Below are positions 44,801-52,639 of a stretch of DNA of 64,000 nt, piece after piece. The stretch covers positions 27,665-91,664 of the forward strand of contig JAUCBJ010001661.1 of the NCBI GenBank assembly GCA_032718475.1. The letters are read 5' to 3'. A program made the translations under genes and the position numbers. Below the pieces are notes generated by a model that worked only from the letters and a program-made list of their open reading frames with translations, searched no databases and was not told where the DNA came from. How positions within the stretch are numbered: the first letter of the stretch is position 1; every line of letters begins with the position of its first letter. The stretch is from Nemertoderma westbladi (lineage: Eukaryota; Xenacoelomorpha; Nemertodermatida; Nemertodermatidae).

Positions 44801-47800
44801 TACTTTATGTACATTCTGATATATTGGAGTTAATAATATTTTGGATTTCGAATAAAAGGATGCACATTAAATTATTAAATAATACAAATTTGAAAAAATG
44901 AATTTAAAATTACTGTATAAAAAACAGAACATTTTAGTGCATTTTATTAATGAATCTTTTTCACTTGCAATGAAAAAAATACATAAATATATTAATTTTT
45001 TTTCCAAAAATATTTTTCAACATCATCATTGGCTGTAAAAACATAACAAAACAAAAAAAATCAAAACAAAACAAGTAATTATAATACCAAATTACCAACC
45101 ACAAGCAATACGTAGAGCATTAGTAACAGGGTCCATGGTTCCCGTGGCTACCAATGAGGCAACATTAACATAACCTGTTGGGATAACCCCCACAGGGAAG
45201 TTACATCGGACAGGGGTAAACGGTGTGTCTAGGTTGACTCCCGCGTGTATCTGGGAGCGGACCAGTAGACCGTTGATAACCTCGTTAACTGAGCCATCGT
45301 TACCGACAACTACCAACCTCGAAGTAAATAACGTTAAGTATGTTAATGAATATTGTTAGGTAAGTTAAGTTAAGTATAGTTAAAGAATGTTATTTTTAAG
45401 TAAGTTATGTTAATTATAAATATTATTAATTATAAGTTATACTACTACTACTACTAGGTCGAGCGAACTCGGACAGTGGAAATGAGATCCTTCCAGGCTT
45501 CCCGATTCTCAATAGTTGTCGCAATTTCGTTTCTCCCAAGTTCAGTATCCCTTTCAAGTTGATCTATATATGTTATGGCCGGTCGTCCAGGACTACGCTT
45601 TCCATGAGTTGGTTGCCAGAAAAGTAGATCTGGTATGACCTCGTCTTTACTTCGCCAGCAGTGCCCACTGAATCTTAATCTGCGTTCTCGGAGGCTGGTT
45701 GATACAGGTGGTATTGTACCATAAAGCTCGGCGTTTGTCATGTGTTGTCTCCAGCTGATGTTTAGGGCTGCCCTTAGTAGTCTTGTGTAGCAACCATCAA
45801 TTCGTTGTTCAAGTGATTTAGTCAGTGTCCAGGTCTCACCCCCGTATAAAAATACACTTTCCACTGTGGCTCGAAAGAACTTAGTCTACAGGTGCCTGGA
45901 GAGATCTGATTTCCAGATGGTATCCATTTTTGATAGAGCTACCCAAGCCTTTGCTTTCCTAACTTCTATGTCCTTTTTGCTACTCTCTATCCATGATCCA
46001 AGGTAGTGGAAGTTACATGTATGATCGCGAACCTTGGAAGTAGATACTAACAAACACTAACCCATCGAAACTGTTGATATTGAGATTTTGTAGGAGTTTG
46101 AAAGCTTGGCCAGCGGTTTTCAGTTCCGTCACAGAAATCTAAAAATAAAAAGGTTATAAAAAATAAAAATAAAAATAAAAATAATTATACACATGATTAT
46201 TGATTTATATACATATAATACTCAAAATAAATCTTTGGACCGGTTAGTAATATATAAAATAAATAAATAGTAATGCGAACTGTAGCCTACATTCCCGATA
46301 AATTCCATTAGAACAAACGAAGTAGGTTTATAGTCTGGCAGGATATTCTAACCAAAACAAAATACGTGTATCAAGTACATATAGGTTACGATTCCGGTTT
46401 CATTTTTCTTTATAATTTTATACTAGAACGTCCCTAAGAAAAGTTATAATTTGAACAAGAATCACCCCCCCCCCCCCCCCCACTATTATTAATTATTGAT
46501 ATATTATATACATAGTCTCCTTACCTCGATCTTAGCTAACTCAAATATTGGTACAACTTGTTCTTTGAAGATGATGTTGGATCGATGGCTCGTAAGGAAA
46601 ACATGTAAAGATTTCGGTCGTTTCAGATCTAAAAACGATTAATTGTTAAGAAATAATAATAATTTTATAATAATTTAAGTATATACAGTAGGCCTATCAT
46701 TTACAGTAGTACAGTAAATAAATTCCGGTAGCGGGAGCACTCACCGTTAATGATATTCCGGATTCCGGATCCCCAAGTCTGACAGATTGTCTCCGAATCG
46801 CAGCCGAAGGATAATTCTTTAAGGAAACAGCAGCCGTTGTCTTTATTCTGTTTAAAAGATTATTAAATTATTTAGCAAACAAACTGTCGGCCGAGGCCGG
46901 AGGCGACCCGAAGGCTCCTCTTTCGATATCGGCTACCCGGGGTTAGGGGTGGGCGCTACTCCTATCTGCTACCCGAAGGTAGGGGTGGGCGCTACTCCTA
47001 TCTGCTACCCGAAGGTAGGGGTGGGCGCTACTCCTATCTGCTACCCGAGGGTAGGGGTGGGCGCTACTCCTATCTGCTACCCGAGGGTATGGGTGGGCGC
47101 TACTCCTATCTGCTACCCGAGGGTAGGGGTGGGCGCTACTCCTATCTGCTACCCGAAGGTAGGGTTGGGTGCTACTCCTATCTGCTACCCGAGGGTAGGG
47201 GTGGGCGCTACTCCTATCTGCTACCCGAAGGTAGAGGGTGGGCGCTACTACTATCTGCTACACGGAGGTAGGGGTGGGCGCTACTCCTATCTGCTACCCG
47301 AGGGTAGGGGTGGGCGCTATTCCTACCTGCTACCCGAAGGTAGGGGTGGGCGCTACTCCTATCTGCTACCCGAGGGTAGGGGTGGGCGCTACTCCTATCT
47401 GCTACCCGAAGATAGGGGTGGGCGCTACTCCTATCTGCTACCCGAGGGTAGGGGTGGGCGCTATTCCTACCTGCTACCCGAAGGTAGGGGTGGGCGCTAC
47501 TCCTATCTGCTACCCGAAGGTAGGGGTGGTCGCAACTCCTATCCCAAGTTTTGCTCCCAGTAATTTAACTTGTACTCATTTTATCGACCCCAGTGGATGA
47601 AAGGCTGAGTGGAACCTGGCGGGGCTCGAACCTAGAACCAATAGATTGCAAGCCCGGTGCTCTACCAACTGCGCTACCCCGCCTTTTATTTATAATTAAT
47701 GAATAAACTGTTTATTAATTATAGAACAAATATTCGAAATTATTTTACGACAGGGAGAACAATGTTTTTTGGTACTGGGTGGTTTCACGTTAGGTAAAAT

Positions 47801-48356
47801 CATTACTCATTACTTATTAATAAATTAAATATATATTTATTATTTGTTTTCTTTTTTCCTATTGCATTATAACATTGGCGGGAAATTTAAAACCCTCAGT
47901 TCAGTTAACGGTTGTATTGTGTATATATTCTCTTTGCCTAAAGGATTATATAGTCAGAAAACTAGCATATACACATTACTTATTTTTGTTTGCTGGTGCT
48001 GACCTTCATTCCCTGTAATAGAACATTCATATTACAGCTGTGCAATCAATAGCGCTGTAATGTAGAATACAGCTCTTTATAGAGTTACGAGTTACTTTAC
48101 AATAAGACTGAACGTGATATAAAATAATCAGCAAAAAATAATATATTATTAATAAATTTGAATAATAACTACCGCCACCTTCCAGATTGAAAGGAGGATC
48201 AATGACACTGAAACCACCTTACCTGGACAACGAACACAGCAATCCCCAAAGGGTTTCCATTAGACCGAGAACTCGAAATGACTCGTTTAATTTTTACCGC
48301 TATAATGGATTGCACTGCCACCTCGTTCCACAGTTGTTTCCGCGATGTCAGATGGG
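29678..48356 (-). CDS. Ceramide kinase-like protein, split gene, ten exons placed, 5' end missing
   Basis: Exons in coding order: 48356-48223, 46847-46745, 46628-46525, 46138-46062, 45317-45100, 43951-43774, 31820-31616, 31066-30640, 30344-30130 and 29869-29678. They read through with matching phases and GT-AG borders. The conceptual protein has the order of the CERK/CERKL family: a PH-like end, the DAGK-type catalytic half with VVVGNDGSVNEV, the second half with LLKFGFCGMFGFGGD, the conserved CRTGCNVC cluster, LPRGLSAVTHAADG and a WNVDGE C-terminus. Residues resemble CERKL more than CERK, for example FGFCGMFGFGG and SRWNVDGE. CERK phosphorylates ceramide. Vertebrate CERKL is a relative without demonstrated ceramide kinase activity, linked to retinal degeneration. 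The glycine-rich nucleotide loop is not recognisable here, so catalysis is doubtful. Introns are loaded with SINEs, LINEs and minisatellites. The N-terminal exon or exons were not found. Confidence 0.88.
30130..30344 (-). CDS. CERKL-like, exon with the PRGL motif
   Basis: Acceptor AATTTTTGTAG, donor GAG/GTAAGA, 215 bp. It encodes QPLVHFESLPRGLSAVTHAA and then DGYMQIVLVRATSKKHF, matching the conserved block near the C-terminal side of CERK/CERKL. Entry phase (one base carried over) and exit phase (0) fit both neighbours. Confidence 0.9.
30640..31066 (-). CDS. CERKL-like, long disordered exon
   Basis: Acceptor TTTTTTATTCATAG, donor CCAG/GTAAGTA, 427 bp, open in one frame with an in-frame stop just before the acceptor. 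It encodes about 142 residues rich in Ser, Pro, Arg and Thr with no fold, ending NSNDRGIRAELIEQRRVSMP. It is GC-rich compared with its flanks. Relatives that I know have a shorter linker here, so this is a lineage-specific insertion between the Cys cluster and the PRGL block. Confidence 0.75.
31113..31398 (-). mobile_element. tRNA-derived SINE, minus copy
   Basis: The inverse of 44356-44636. It has the tRNA-like head (about 31330-31395), a shared body including GCACGAATGCTTTAA and CAGACTTTGTGCG, and an A/T-rich tail at about 31100-31125. It lies in the CERKL-like intron 31067-31615. The head is more diverged than in the plus copy. Confidence 0.75.
31616..31820 (-). CDS. CERKL-like, exon with the Cys cluster
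   Basis: Donor GAAG/GTAAGTC at the 3' end; 205 bp. It encodes YDCEISSYSDPTAIIPPTSP and then CRTGCNVCHPREIY, the CX3CX2C cluster conserved in CERK/CERKL. The acceptor CTGCTCCTGTATTTAG/GTGC is itself the last unit of the neighbouring 46-bp minisatellite. One G from this exon completes a Lys codon with AA from the exon at 43774, so the phases agree. Confidence 0.88.
40660..43653 (-). mobile_element. RTE-type LINE inserted in the minisatellite, nearly full length
   Basis: It is bounded by a 19-bp target duplication (40641-40659 and 43654-43672, starting GGTCAATCTAG) made of array sequence. The 3' end is a (TAG)n tail at 40660-40671 and there is no poly-A, as in RTE-like families. The 5' end (43610-43651) is a perfect hairpin with 18-bp arms and a 6-base loop, GCTAGT. 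The element lacks only the first residues of the endonuclease. Confidence 0.92.
40700..43597 (-). CDS. LINE endonuclease-reverse transcriptase (RTE-like)
   Basis: 965 codons from the first ATG, uninterrupted. Residues 1-240 are an APE-type endonuclease: VGVQEHRM holds the catalytic Glu, LTFLGDFNASL the Asp/Asn and SDHRLIVAKV the terminal His box. The reverse transcriptase follows, with NQNGFRKGRGT, FVDFFKAFDSVSR, WGVLQGDTLAP and FADDLG as the catalytic box. The C-terminal part has YLGSWIRKSGEDLR and LRFAGHCFRREDQP, typical of RTE-like elements. Codons continue open 5' of the ATG into the hairpin (VNTLTLGSP), so the true protein began further upstream and the first strand of the endonuclease is lost. 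The frame is otherwise intact, which points to a young insertion. Confidence 0.92.
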   Translation of the reverse strand: MRQGELTALADKLSLSAVGVQEHRMQTGQTDEVLIKDMGGGWRLALASADDSGNGGIGLLMNPTAHAALDKIDQISNRIIRCHFSCSGRLAKKFPKVVLIVCYSPTSVAPVEEVENFYHNLQAATDGVDQHAFLTFLGDFNASLHQSPTSPWVYSNSVNRNSVHLQDFISGNGLFSAGTQFKKRTGKLWTHSGPSGHKSQIDHILFRRKYRSSIQDCNAFTLRPFSSDHRLIVAKVRLSLRASRTTKSALPRHDWSSLLQQPSVRSSFTLQLSNRYEALASEAADHCEGYTAFTEAVKLAAAETVPVYPRNRKRAPWTDNKIQKCRNDLHKAQKESRLKQTTAAKNAVKAASRSLNRQYSVNLQELINQQVDAINDADDSRQSSQAWKSINLLTGRKSQPTTKVKAESPADRLNGWKAHFEKLLNNDRVLPDNFIEVKVSESVLPDIPIGDISFAEVKAAAKSIKTNRASGVDGVPPEVFKIPECLKLIYPIIVDMYRTTRVPQEMKTNKLVPVPKKGNLTLYGSFRGISLISIAAKLYNRILLNRIRDPIERLLRGNQNGFRKGRGTMEPILALRRIIEELSKKKDRHLAVIFVDFFKAFDSVSRSRMFSILSLYGIPDEIIAAIRSVYDGSTTFVSTVDGDTEPFEVLWGVLQGDTLAPFLFIIVVDYVLRMSLDHHNDDGVMITPPTGSRSRGNPAKYLTDLDFADDLGVLSESLEGAQRLLSSLEHAASSVGLFINSRKTKILTVNFESPQQVSDRMSISSKDGMLEHVDDFCYLGSWIRKSGEDLRIRKGKAWAALNRLSRIWKSPRINRKLKVRLFRAAVVPVLLYGSPCWALTAEDTKSLDGTFTRMLRRVHCVKYNAHISNQTLYNIGGVSLVPPSLTLEQNRLRFAGHCFRREDQPVHNLVLWQPHGVNKHGGQPMTFLRRILKDTGLKDADDLANVMGDRELWRCNFVDKPAQHS
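43774..43951 (-). CDS. CERKL-like, exon with the FGFGG motif
   Basis: Acceptor TGTTTCCAAG/GTAACG, donor TGAA/GTTAGT, 178 bp. It encodes NVHNLDACAIYNGSALLKFG and then FCGMFGFGGD, aligning without gaps to the CERKL block after the catalytic GGDG half. It is separated from the next exon by the 12-kb minisatellite intron. Confidence 0.88.
44356..44636 (+). mobile_element. tRNA-derived SINE, plus copy
   Basis: The head has box A (TTGGTGTAGTGGTT) and box B (GGTTTCGATCC) about 35 bp apart. The body is shared with 31113-31398, and the tail is TTTTACTTTTGCTTTACTTT. It lies in the CERKL-like intron 43952-45099. Confidence 0.85.
45100..45317 (-). CDS. CERKL-like, DAGK catalytic exon
   Basis: Acceptor TTACTTCGAG. 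It encodes LVVVGNDGSVNEVINGLLVR and then TPVRCNFPVGVIPTGYVNVA, matching the catalytic-domain core of CERKL. The usual GGDG reads GNDG. The phase-consistent donor is weak (GTG/GTTGGT at 45099). A better-looking donor (GTAATT at 45095) would break the frame with the next exon, so the 3' border is uncertain by four bases. Confidence 0.85.
45441..46020 (-). mobile_element. 5'-truncated RTE-type LINE (second family)
   Basis: It carries the last 136 codons of an RT ORF (start near 45864, MESVFLYGGETWTLT; end ISTVRVRST) with decayed coding sequence upstream to about 46020. The 3' end is an (ACT)n/(TAG)n tail at 45441-45455. It belongs to the same family as 52805-53860. It lies in the CERKL-like intron just 3' of exon 46062-46138. 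Confidence 0.85.
46062..46138 (-). CDS. CERKL-like, small exon before the GNDG exon
   Basis: Acceptor TTTTTATTTTTAG, donor GATGG/GTTAGTG, 77 bp. It encodes ISVTELKTAGQAFKLLQNLN and then INSFDG. It joins in phase to LVVVGNDG, as expected for the DAGK nucleotide-binding half. Confidence 0.85.
46525..46628 (-). CDS. CERKL-like, first DAGK exon with degenerate nucleotide loop
   Basis: Acceptor TTAATCGTTTTTAG, donor GAG/GTAAGG, 104 bp. It encodes DLKRPKSLHVFLTSHRSNII and then EQVVPIFELAKIE. In active CERK-type kinases RPK is followed by a loop of the NPxxGKG kind. Here that stretch is TSHRSN, with no glycines. Confidence 0.87.
46745..46847 (-). CDS. CERKL-like, end of the PH-like domain
   Basis: Acceptor TCTTTTAAACAG, donor AACG/GTGAGTG, 103 bp. 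It encodes LSFGCDSETICQTWGSGIRN, a PH-domain last helix with the usual buried Trp. Its final G completes an Asp codon in the next exon. Confidence 0.8.
46930..47545 (+). repeat. 36-bp minisatellite, about 17 copies
   Basis: The unit contains GGGTGGGCGCTACTCCTATC and then TGCTACCCGA. A period of 36 bp (12 codons) keeps several plus frames open, giving false ORFs of up to 204 codons. It lies in the CERKL-like intron about 80 bp upstream of the exon at 46847. Edge copies are the most diverged. Confidence 0.93.
47560..47690 (-). mobile_element. tRNA-derived SINE with a cephalopod-SINE-like central domain
   Basis: On the minus strand the head reads GGCGGGGTAGCGCAGTTGGT, with box B GGTTCGAGCCCC and an acceptor-like closing CCCCGCC. 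The anticodon stem does not pair, so it is not a functional tRNA. The body has TCCACTCAGCCTTTCATCC and GGTCGATAAAATGAGTAC, which resembles the conserved central domain known from cephalopod SINEs and other invertebrate SINEs. That identification is from memory of the motif. Confidence 0.65.
48223..48356 (-). CDS. CERKL-like, PH-like domain exon (most 5' found)
   Basis: Acceptor AATAATTTATTGCAG, donor CCAG/GTAAGG, 134 bp. It encodes VQSIIAVKIKRVISSSRSNG and then NPLGIAVFVVQ, like the PH-type strands of CERKL that precede the kinase region. Entry phase needs one base from an upstream exon, so the gene starts further right; that exon was not identified. Confidence 0.75.
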
Positions 48357-48524
48357 CTGCAATAAATTATCGTTAATAATGCTATGTAATAATATATGAT
48401 ATATGAATAATATATTAATATATATTAAAAAAAATAATAATATAAGAATATTATTATTACAAAAGTATAATCATTGAAAGAAATCCCCACGTATCTCTCT
48501 TGTACTTTCTTCAAAATTACTCTA

Positions 48525-48900
48525 ATAATACTACTTACTACTACTACTATTATCGGCATTATATATACATACCCAGCTTCATTATATATATATTAAGAAT
48601 GCTGTGCCGTCTTGTGGAAAAAGTGCGCAGCCACAAATCCCTATCACACATGACATTTGCTACATCATCTGCTTCTTCAAGGTCAGTGTCCTTTATTATG
48701 CGTCTCAAGAAAGTCATGCTCATTCTATGTGAGGTGCCAAAGCTCAAGATTGTGCACAGGCTGGTCAAAGTTGGGGGGGGGGGGCAAACTAAAAACAAAA
48801 AGACTAACACTAGAAGCAGCCTGTACTAATGAGTCGAGGAGCCGTTGGACTCACCAAAGTCTAGATCAGTTAGTTAGGTGCTTGGCTGGATTTTCTTAAA
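48525..48900 (-). pseudogene. Rearranged relic of the RTE-type LINE
   Basis: 48590-48770 matches the 3' part of the LINE at 40700-43597 (MTFLRRIIKDTDLEEADD on the minus strand). 48790-48895 matches a more internal part (counterpart near 41385-41520). A G-run joins them, so most of the sequence between was deleted. A TACTAC tail lies near 48530-48545. Confidence 0.75.
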
Positions 48901-50039
48901 AATTATAAATACAATTTCAAAAGTTCTAGTATTAACAATTCTTTCCTCCAAGCTATACATCATACTAACACTTATTAAATTGCCTTCTGTCGATCGAAAT
49001 AAAATAAATTTCCTGTTAGTTTTTAATTTGCCTTGCGTCTCGCCTCCGTCTGGCACTAGGTTGGCCAATCCAATCAAAAAATCAATCAACCAATCAATAG
49101 AGCTCGTATAACTTATATTTACGCAATATATATGACATACGATTGAAACATTACACTTGTAGCATTACAATTTCTCATTATTACAATAATTTAGCGTTTA
49201 TTTAACTACAATAATTTGTAATGTTTGTGATGGTAATGTAATAATAGTAAGTATAGAAAAAGAGCAGTAGCACAGCTAGTGTTGCTCTATTTTGCCGTTG
49301 AGGCCATCCATAATTAAGTGTTTTTAGATACTCTTATTTCTACCTGATCACATGTGCCGATACAAATTCGTTTATTGTTTTGGTTAGAGTCAGGTCTTCT
49401 GTAACTTGGGTTTTTAGTTAAAACCTGGTATTCTTCACATGGGAGTAAAATACAAAGTGAAATATAACAACAGAAAATCTGGTATACTCTTCACATAGGA
49501 GGCCGAATTTACGTACATCGGTGACACGTCGAGCTACAATTGGATTTATTTTATTATAGTTGTTTCTCTGTTTGTCATTAAGTGTTTTGTTATCGAATAC
49601 CGGAACACAATTTATTGTAAAAAAATTTCACGACTTTCTGAATTTACATTCAATAGTTCGGTTAATAAGCCGGTAGTGGGGCCTTCGCGTAGGTCAAAGT
49701 AATCAAGCTTCTCATACGGGGGTAACACTATTTCAACCGTTGTGTCACCCACGCTAATTAATTTTACAGACATTCGAAGGACTACAGATGTACCAAGTTT
49801 AGTTTAATTTCATCGAAGATTGACTTGAGTTATTACCGACCGACCTTCAGAGAATGGTTATAACAGCGGTACCGCTATACTAAGCTCGCTTACTTCATGG
49901 CTCGCCCCACATAATATTTGAACAGCTAGGTAATTTACATTGACCGGTGCCCAGTCTTTAATGCAAATTTAAATGAGGAATTAGAGGGTCTTTCAAATAA
50001 AGTTAGTTACTGACCACTACTGTAATCCTTATTTCGGTT
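48901..50039. other. Mostly no gene; AT-rich with one short ORF
   Basis: An AATCAATCAACCAATCAAT run near 49070-49100 may be a LINE 3' tail. The missing 5' exon of the CERKL-like gene could lie here or beyond, but none fits. The only coding-like piece is the ORF at 49612-49773. Confidence 0.4.
49612..49773 (-). CDS. Small ORF, 53 residues, unknown
   Basis: ATG to TAA, reading MSVKLISVGDTTVEIVLPPY and then EKLDYFDLREGPTTGLLTEL. Composition and codon use look protein-like in otherwise AT-rich non-coding DNA. It could be a short gene, or a first exon with a donor such as AAT/GTAAAT near its end. I do not recognise a family. It does not fit in phase as the exon before 48356. Confidence 0.35.
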   Translation of the reverse strand: MSVKLISVGDTTVEIVLPPYEKLDYFDLREGPTTGLLTELLNVNSESREIFLQ

Positions 50040-51077
50040 TTATTCCCGCGCAATCTTATTGGCCAGAAACCGCGGTAGTAATCTACGTCGGTCTACATCA
50101 GTGCAAGATGGAATAGTTTGATTAGCGAAATACACCGACTGCAGCATTTCTCCCAACGCTGAGTCGACGCAATGGATATTAGCGGGAGATAGAACCTCAT
50201 TACCAAAAGCTAACCAAGCGTTCCTCCATATATGGGCAGTGTAATGGTTGGTGGACCAATCATAATTGTCATACAGTTGTACATCCAATTGTTTCCAGCT
50301 CGGATAAACTAATTCCGTTTCTAAGACATGTATAAGATTGTAATGTCTGTAAGCTAATTGCCCTAGAATTCCTATTCCACAACCCCAACAGTCGGGGTTG
50401 TAATACCTTTTATAGGAATCGTAAAAAAGTTTAAGAATAACCGAATCTTTTGAGGCAATTAATATCCCATTAAATATTCTGTGTTCTCGAGGGCAATCTC
50501 TATTAGCTGTAAACGTGTAGTTCCTAAAGCGATCAAGAGGTCTAATCCCAAACACATCGTTATCCAAATAAATTCCCCCGAAGTCCATAAGAACACGCAA
50601 TCTTAGTATGTCAGTCTGATGTGACCCGATAAAATGTTGATCCTGTTTTTCCGAGAAAGCTTTACCAAACATCGTTTTGGGAACCTCGATATCTTTTATT
50701 ATTAGATTTGGTATGCTTTTTCTCGCATATTGAAACCATGGTTTGGATTCTCCATCGCTTCCATTAAAATCTTGTCCCATGTTTGTATGAAAATAGATAT
50801 AATCCGGTTGTAAATTATGATATACAGACATTATGCAGATATAGTGTATGAAATCGTATTTATAATAATGCAACCAAATCAAATGTACAATATTTGGTAC
50901 TCTAAACTGCGATTCGGTAGTATTTCGATTTACAATGAATTCGGGATCTTCCAATACCTCTTCGTTAAATGTTTGAAGGACATTCCAAATGTGATAACCG
51001 CCTCGGTAGTAAAGGTAAGCGAAATATACTGATATGAAAATAGAAGCAAAAGCACAAAATATTAGTTCTGATTTCAT
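50040..51077 (-). CDS. Type II membrane glycosyltransferase, DXD sugar-binding family (Gly_transf_sug-like)
   Basis: 345 residues. Residues 5-25 (LIFCAFASIFISVYFAYLYY) form a signal anchor, then a stem and a luminal domain. Family motifs are PNIVHLIWLHYY near 60-70, SHQTDILRLRVLMDFGGIYL near 150-170 and DNDVFGI directly after it, where DND is the DXD motif that binds metal and nucleotide sugar. HYTAHIWRNAW near the end resembles the C-terminal His/Trp box of alpha-1,4-type transferases. Several NxS/T sites are present. The likely place is the Golgi; the donor sugar cannot be told. The gene is one exon, as in many invertebrate expansions of this family. It lies about 1.7 kb upstream of the most 5' CERKL-like exon found, on the same strand. 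Confidence 0.85.
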   Translation of the reverse strand: MKSELIFCAFASIFISVYFAYLYYRGGYHIWNVLQTFNEEVLEDPEFIVNRNTTESQFRVPNIVHLIWLHYYKYDFIHYICIMSVYHNLQPDYIYFHTNMGQDFNGSDGESKPWFQYARKSIPNLIIKDIEVPKTMFGKAFSEKQDQHFIGSHQTDILRLRVLMDFGGIYLDNDVFGIRPLDRFRNYTFTANRDCPREHRIFNGILIASKDSVILKLFYDSYKRYYNPDCWGCGIGILGQLAYRHYNLIHVLETELVYPSWKQLDVQLYDNYDWSTNHYTAHIWRNAWLAFGNEVLSPANIHCVDSALGEMLQSVYFANQTIPSCTDVDRRRLLPRFLANKIARE

Positions 51078-51714
51078 TACTTTGGTGCGCTGAAATTACG
51101 GTTCAATTAATTATTATTATTGCTGCCCATAGATTTCAATATATTTTATTTCCCTGGAATTTCATGTTAATGGAATTACTGTAGCATCAGATCTTCTTAT
51201 TCTTGCAACTGTTTTCCAGATTACATAAATAAGTTAAATTAAAATTTAAAGATGTCAAATAAACATCACTTGTGTTAGTCTAGTCTATGTACCATTAAAA
51301 AAAAATATTAATTTTAAGCTTACTTGAAACAATTTATGGCCATGACAGGTTTTACAAATTATTCCTACTTTTTTGAAGGTGTACTCGTGTACTAAAAAGT
51401 CAAAAACCTATTTTGAGATTTGGCAAACGGTAGATGCTACTTTACAGTAAGACGTTACTAGCAAGCCAGCAAGCTGGCTTTAAACGAACCTGCCCCTCAA
51501 ACCAGTACCCTGAGTGAGCGAAAATGAAAACACGATAATTGCCATCAACTCAACGATAGAAACACCAGCTGCTGGTACTCACGTGGGCCTAGTAAGCTAC
51601 TAACTATTGATTGAATGGATAGGCCTAAACTGCAGAGAAGTATATTACTTGCTAAATTTATTACTCTCTCACTCTATTCCAGACAGTAATCAAACATCAA
51701 CTGTTAGTTTGTAT
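51078..51714. other. 5' flank of the glycosyltransferase gene; nothing else seen
   Basis: No exon, RNA gene or clear promoter element could be supported. Confidence 0.4.
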
Positions 51715-52312
51715 AATGTATAGCGGAAAGCTATACAGCCCCGACAGCTGAGTAGCTTCGCCAGGTTGTCGACCGAACTTTCTAATTTATCTGTACCCAT
51801 TTTTGGGATCCAAACGTAATCTGCTGTCTTTGCAGCACTCTGTCCAACCTCCCTCTAGCGGGAAGGTTGGCAGGCCCTCTTAGGATCGAAACGTAACTAA
51901 CTGGCCACTCAGCAGTATCCTTGGCTACCCAATCAGGACGCTTCCTGGGAAGGTATTTAAGGAGCTGCTTTTTTCGCCATTTTTTCTTCACTTCCAAGTC
52001 GACAACCCTTTCCTTGTGCAAACCCCCGCAACAAAGTTTAGTGATTTAATTCTTTCCTCTTCTATTTCCTTATTATTTATTGAATTATTAAAAATAAACT
52101 CAGTTATCGCTTTCACTCAAAATCAACTTTTTCCACCTTCACCTTAAGAAATCTCTTCTACCTCTACTTTGGGAGCCGACACACAGTTGCACTCCCTTCG
52201 GCAACTGGGATTCTAAAATCGAAGGACTCTGCATCTCTCAACGATATGAAAATATCAAAGCTAATATAATGAAATAAATAAAAATATTGTACCGGTAGCC
52301 TACTATAAGACA
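51715..52312 (+). repeat. Possible solo LTR with adjoining primer-site-like sequence
   Basis: The stretch starts near TGTATAGCGG and ends ATAAGACA. It has a TATA-like GTATTTAAGG near 51951 and AATAAATAAAA near 52271. It is followed one base later by TGGAGCCCCGAGAAG, the form of a tRNA primer-binding site. No internal coding region or second LTR is seen. This is a pattern-based guess. Confidence 0.35.
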
Positions 52313-52639
52313 TTGGAGCCCCGAGAAGCCCCGATGGATCTGACTCCGCGGATAGGATCTCTCAGAATCGCAACTAAATATTAAAAAATTGTAAATATTT
52401 AATGTAAATAATATTGTTTACCATTTTTTCCTGCTTTGTTATGTTATTTGTAAATAATAATGTCATATAGTTACAATACAATAATTTAACTAAACAGGTA
52501 TTACCTACTACAAAGTACATTTAATTGGAATTTCCCCTAAGCTTTATTCTTTTTCAGGTATTTTTGAAGGTATTTTTGTATGGCATACATTTGTTATTTT
52601 TATTCGTTAATATTTTCACTCGCTAAAACATATTTATTG

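Noticed and set aside
46949-47600. 204- and 120-codon ORFs with a 12-residue repeat
   Set aside because: They are products of the 36-bp minisatellite lacking stops in several frames; they lie in a CERKL-like intron on the opposite strand.
47617-47683. Functional tRNA gene (Ala-like head)
   Set aside because: Acceptor and T arms pair, but the anticodon stem does not. The sequence also continues into a SINE body, so it is a tRNA-derived SINE head.
51782-52021. 79-codon minus ORF with a basic N-terminus
   Set aside because: It lies antisense in the possible LTR and has no family motif; considered fortuitous.
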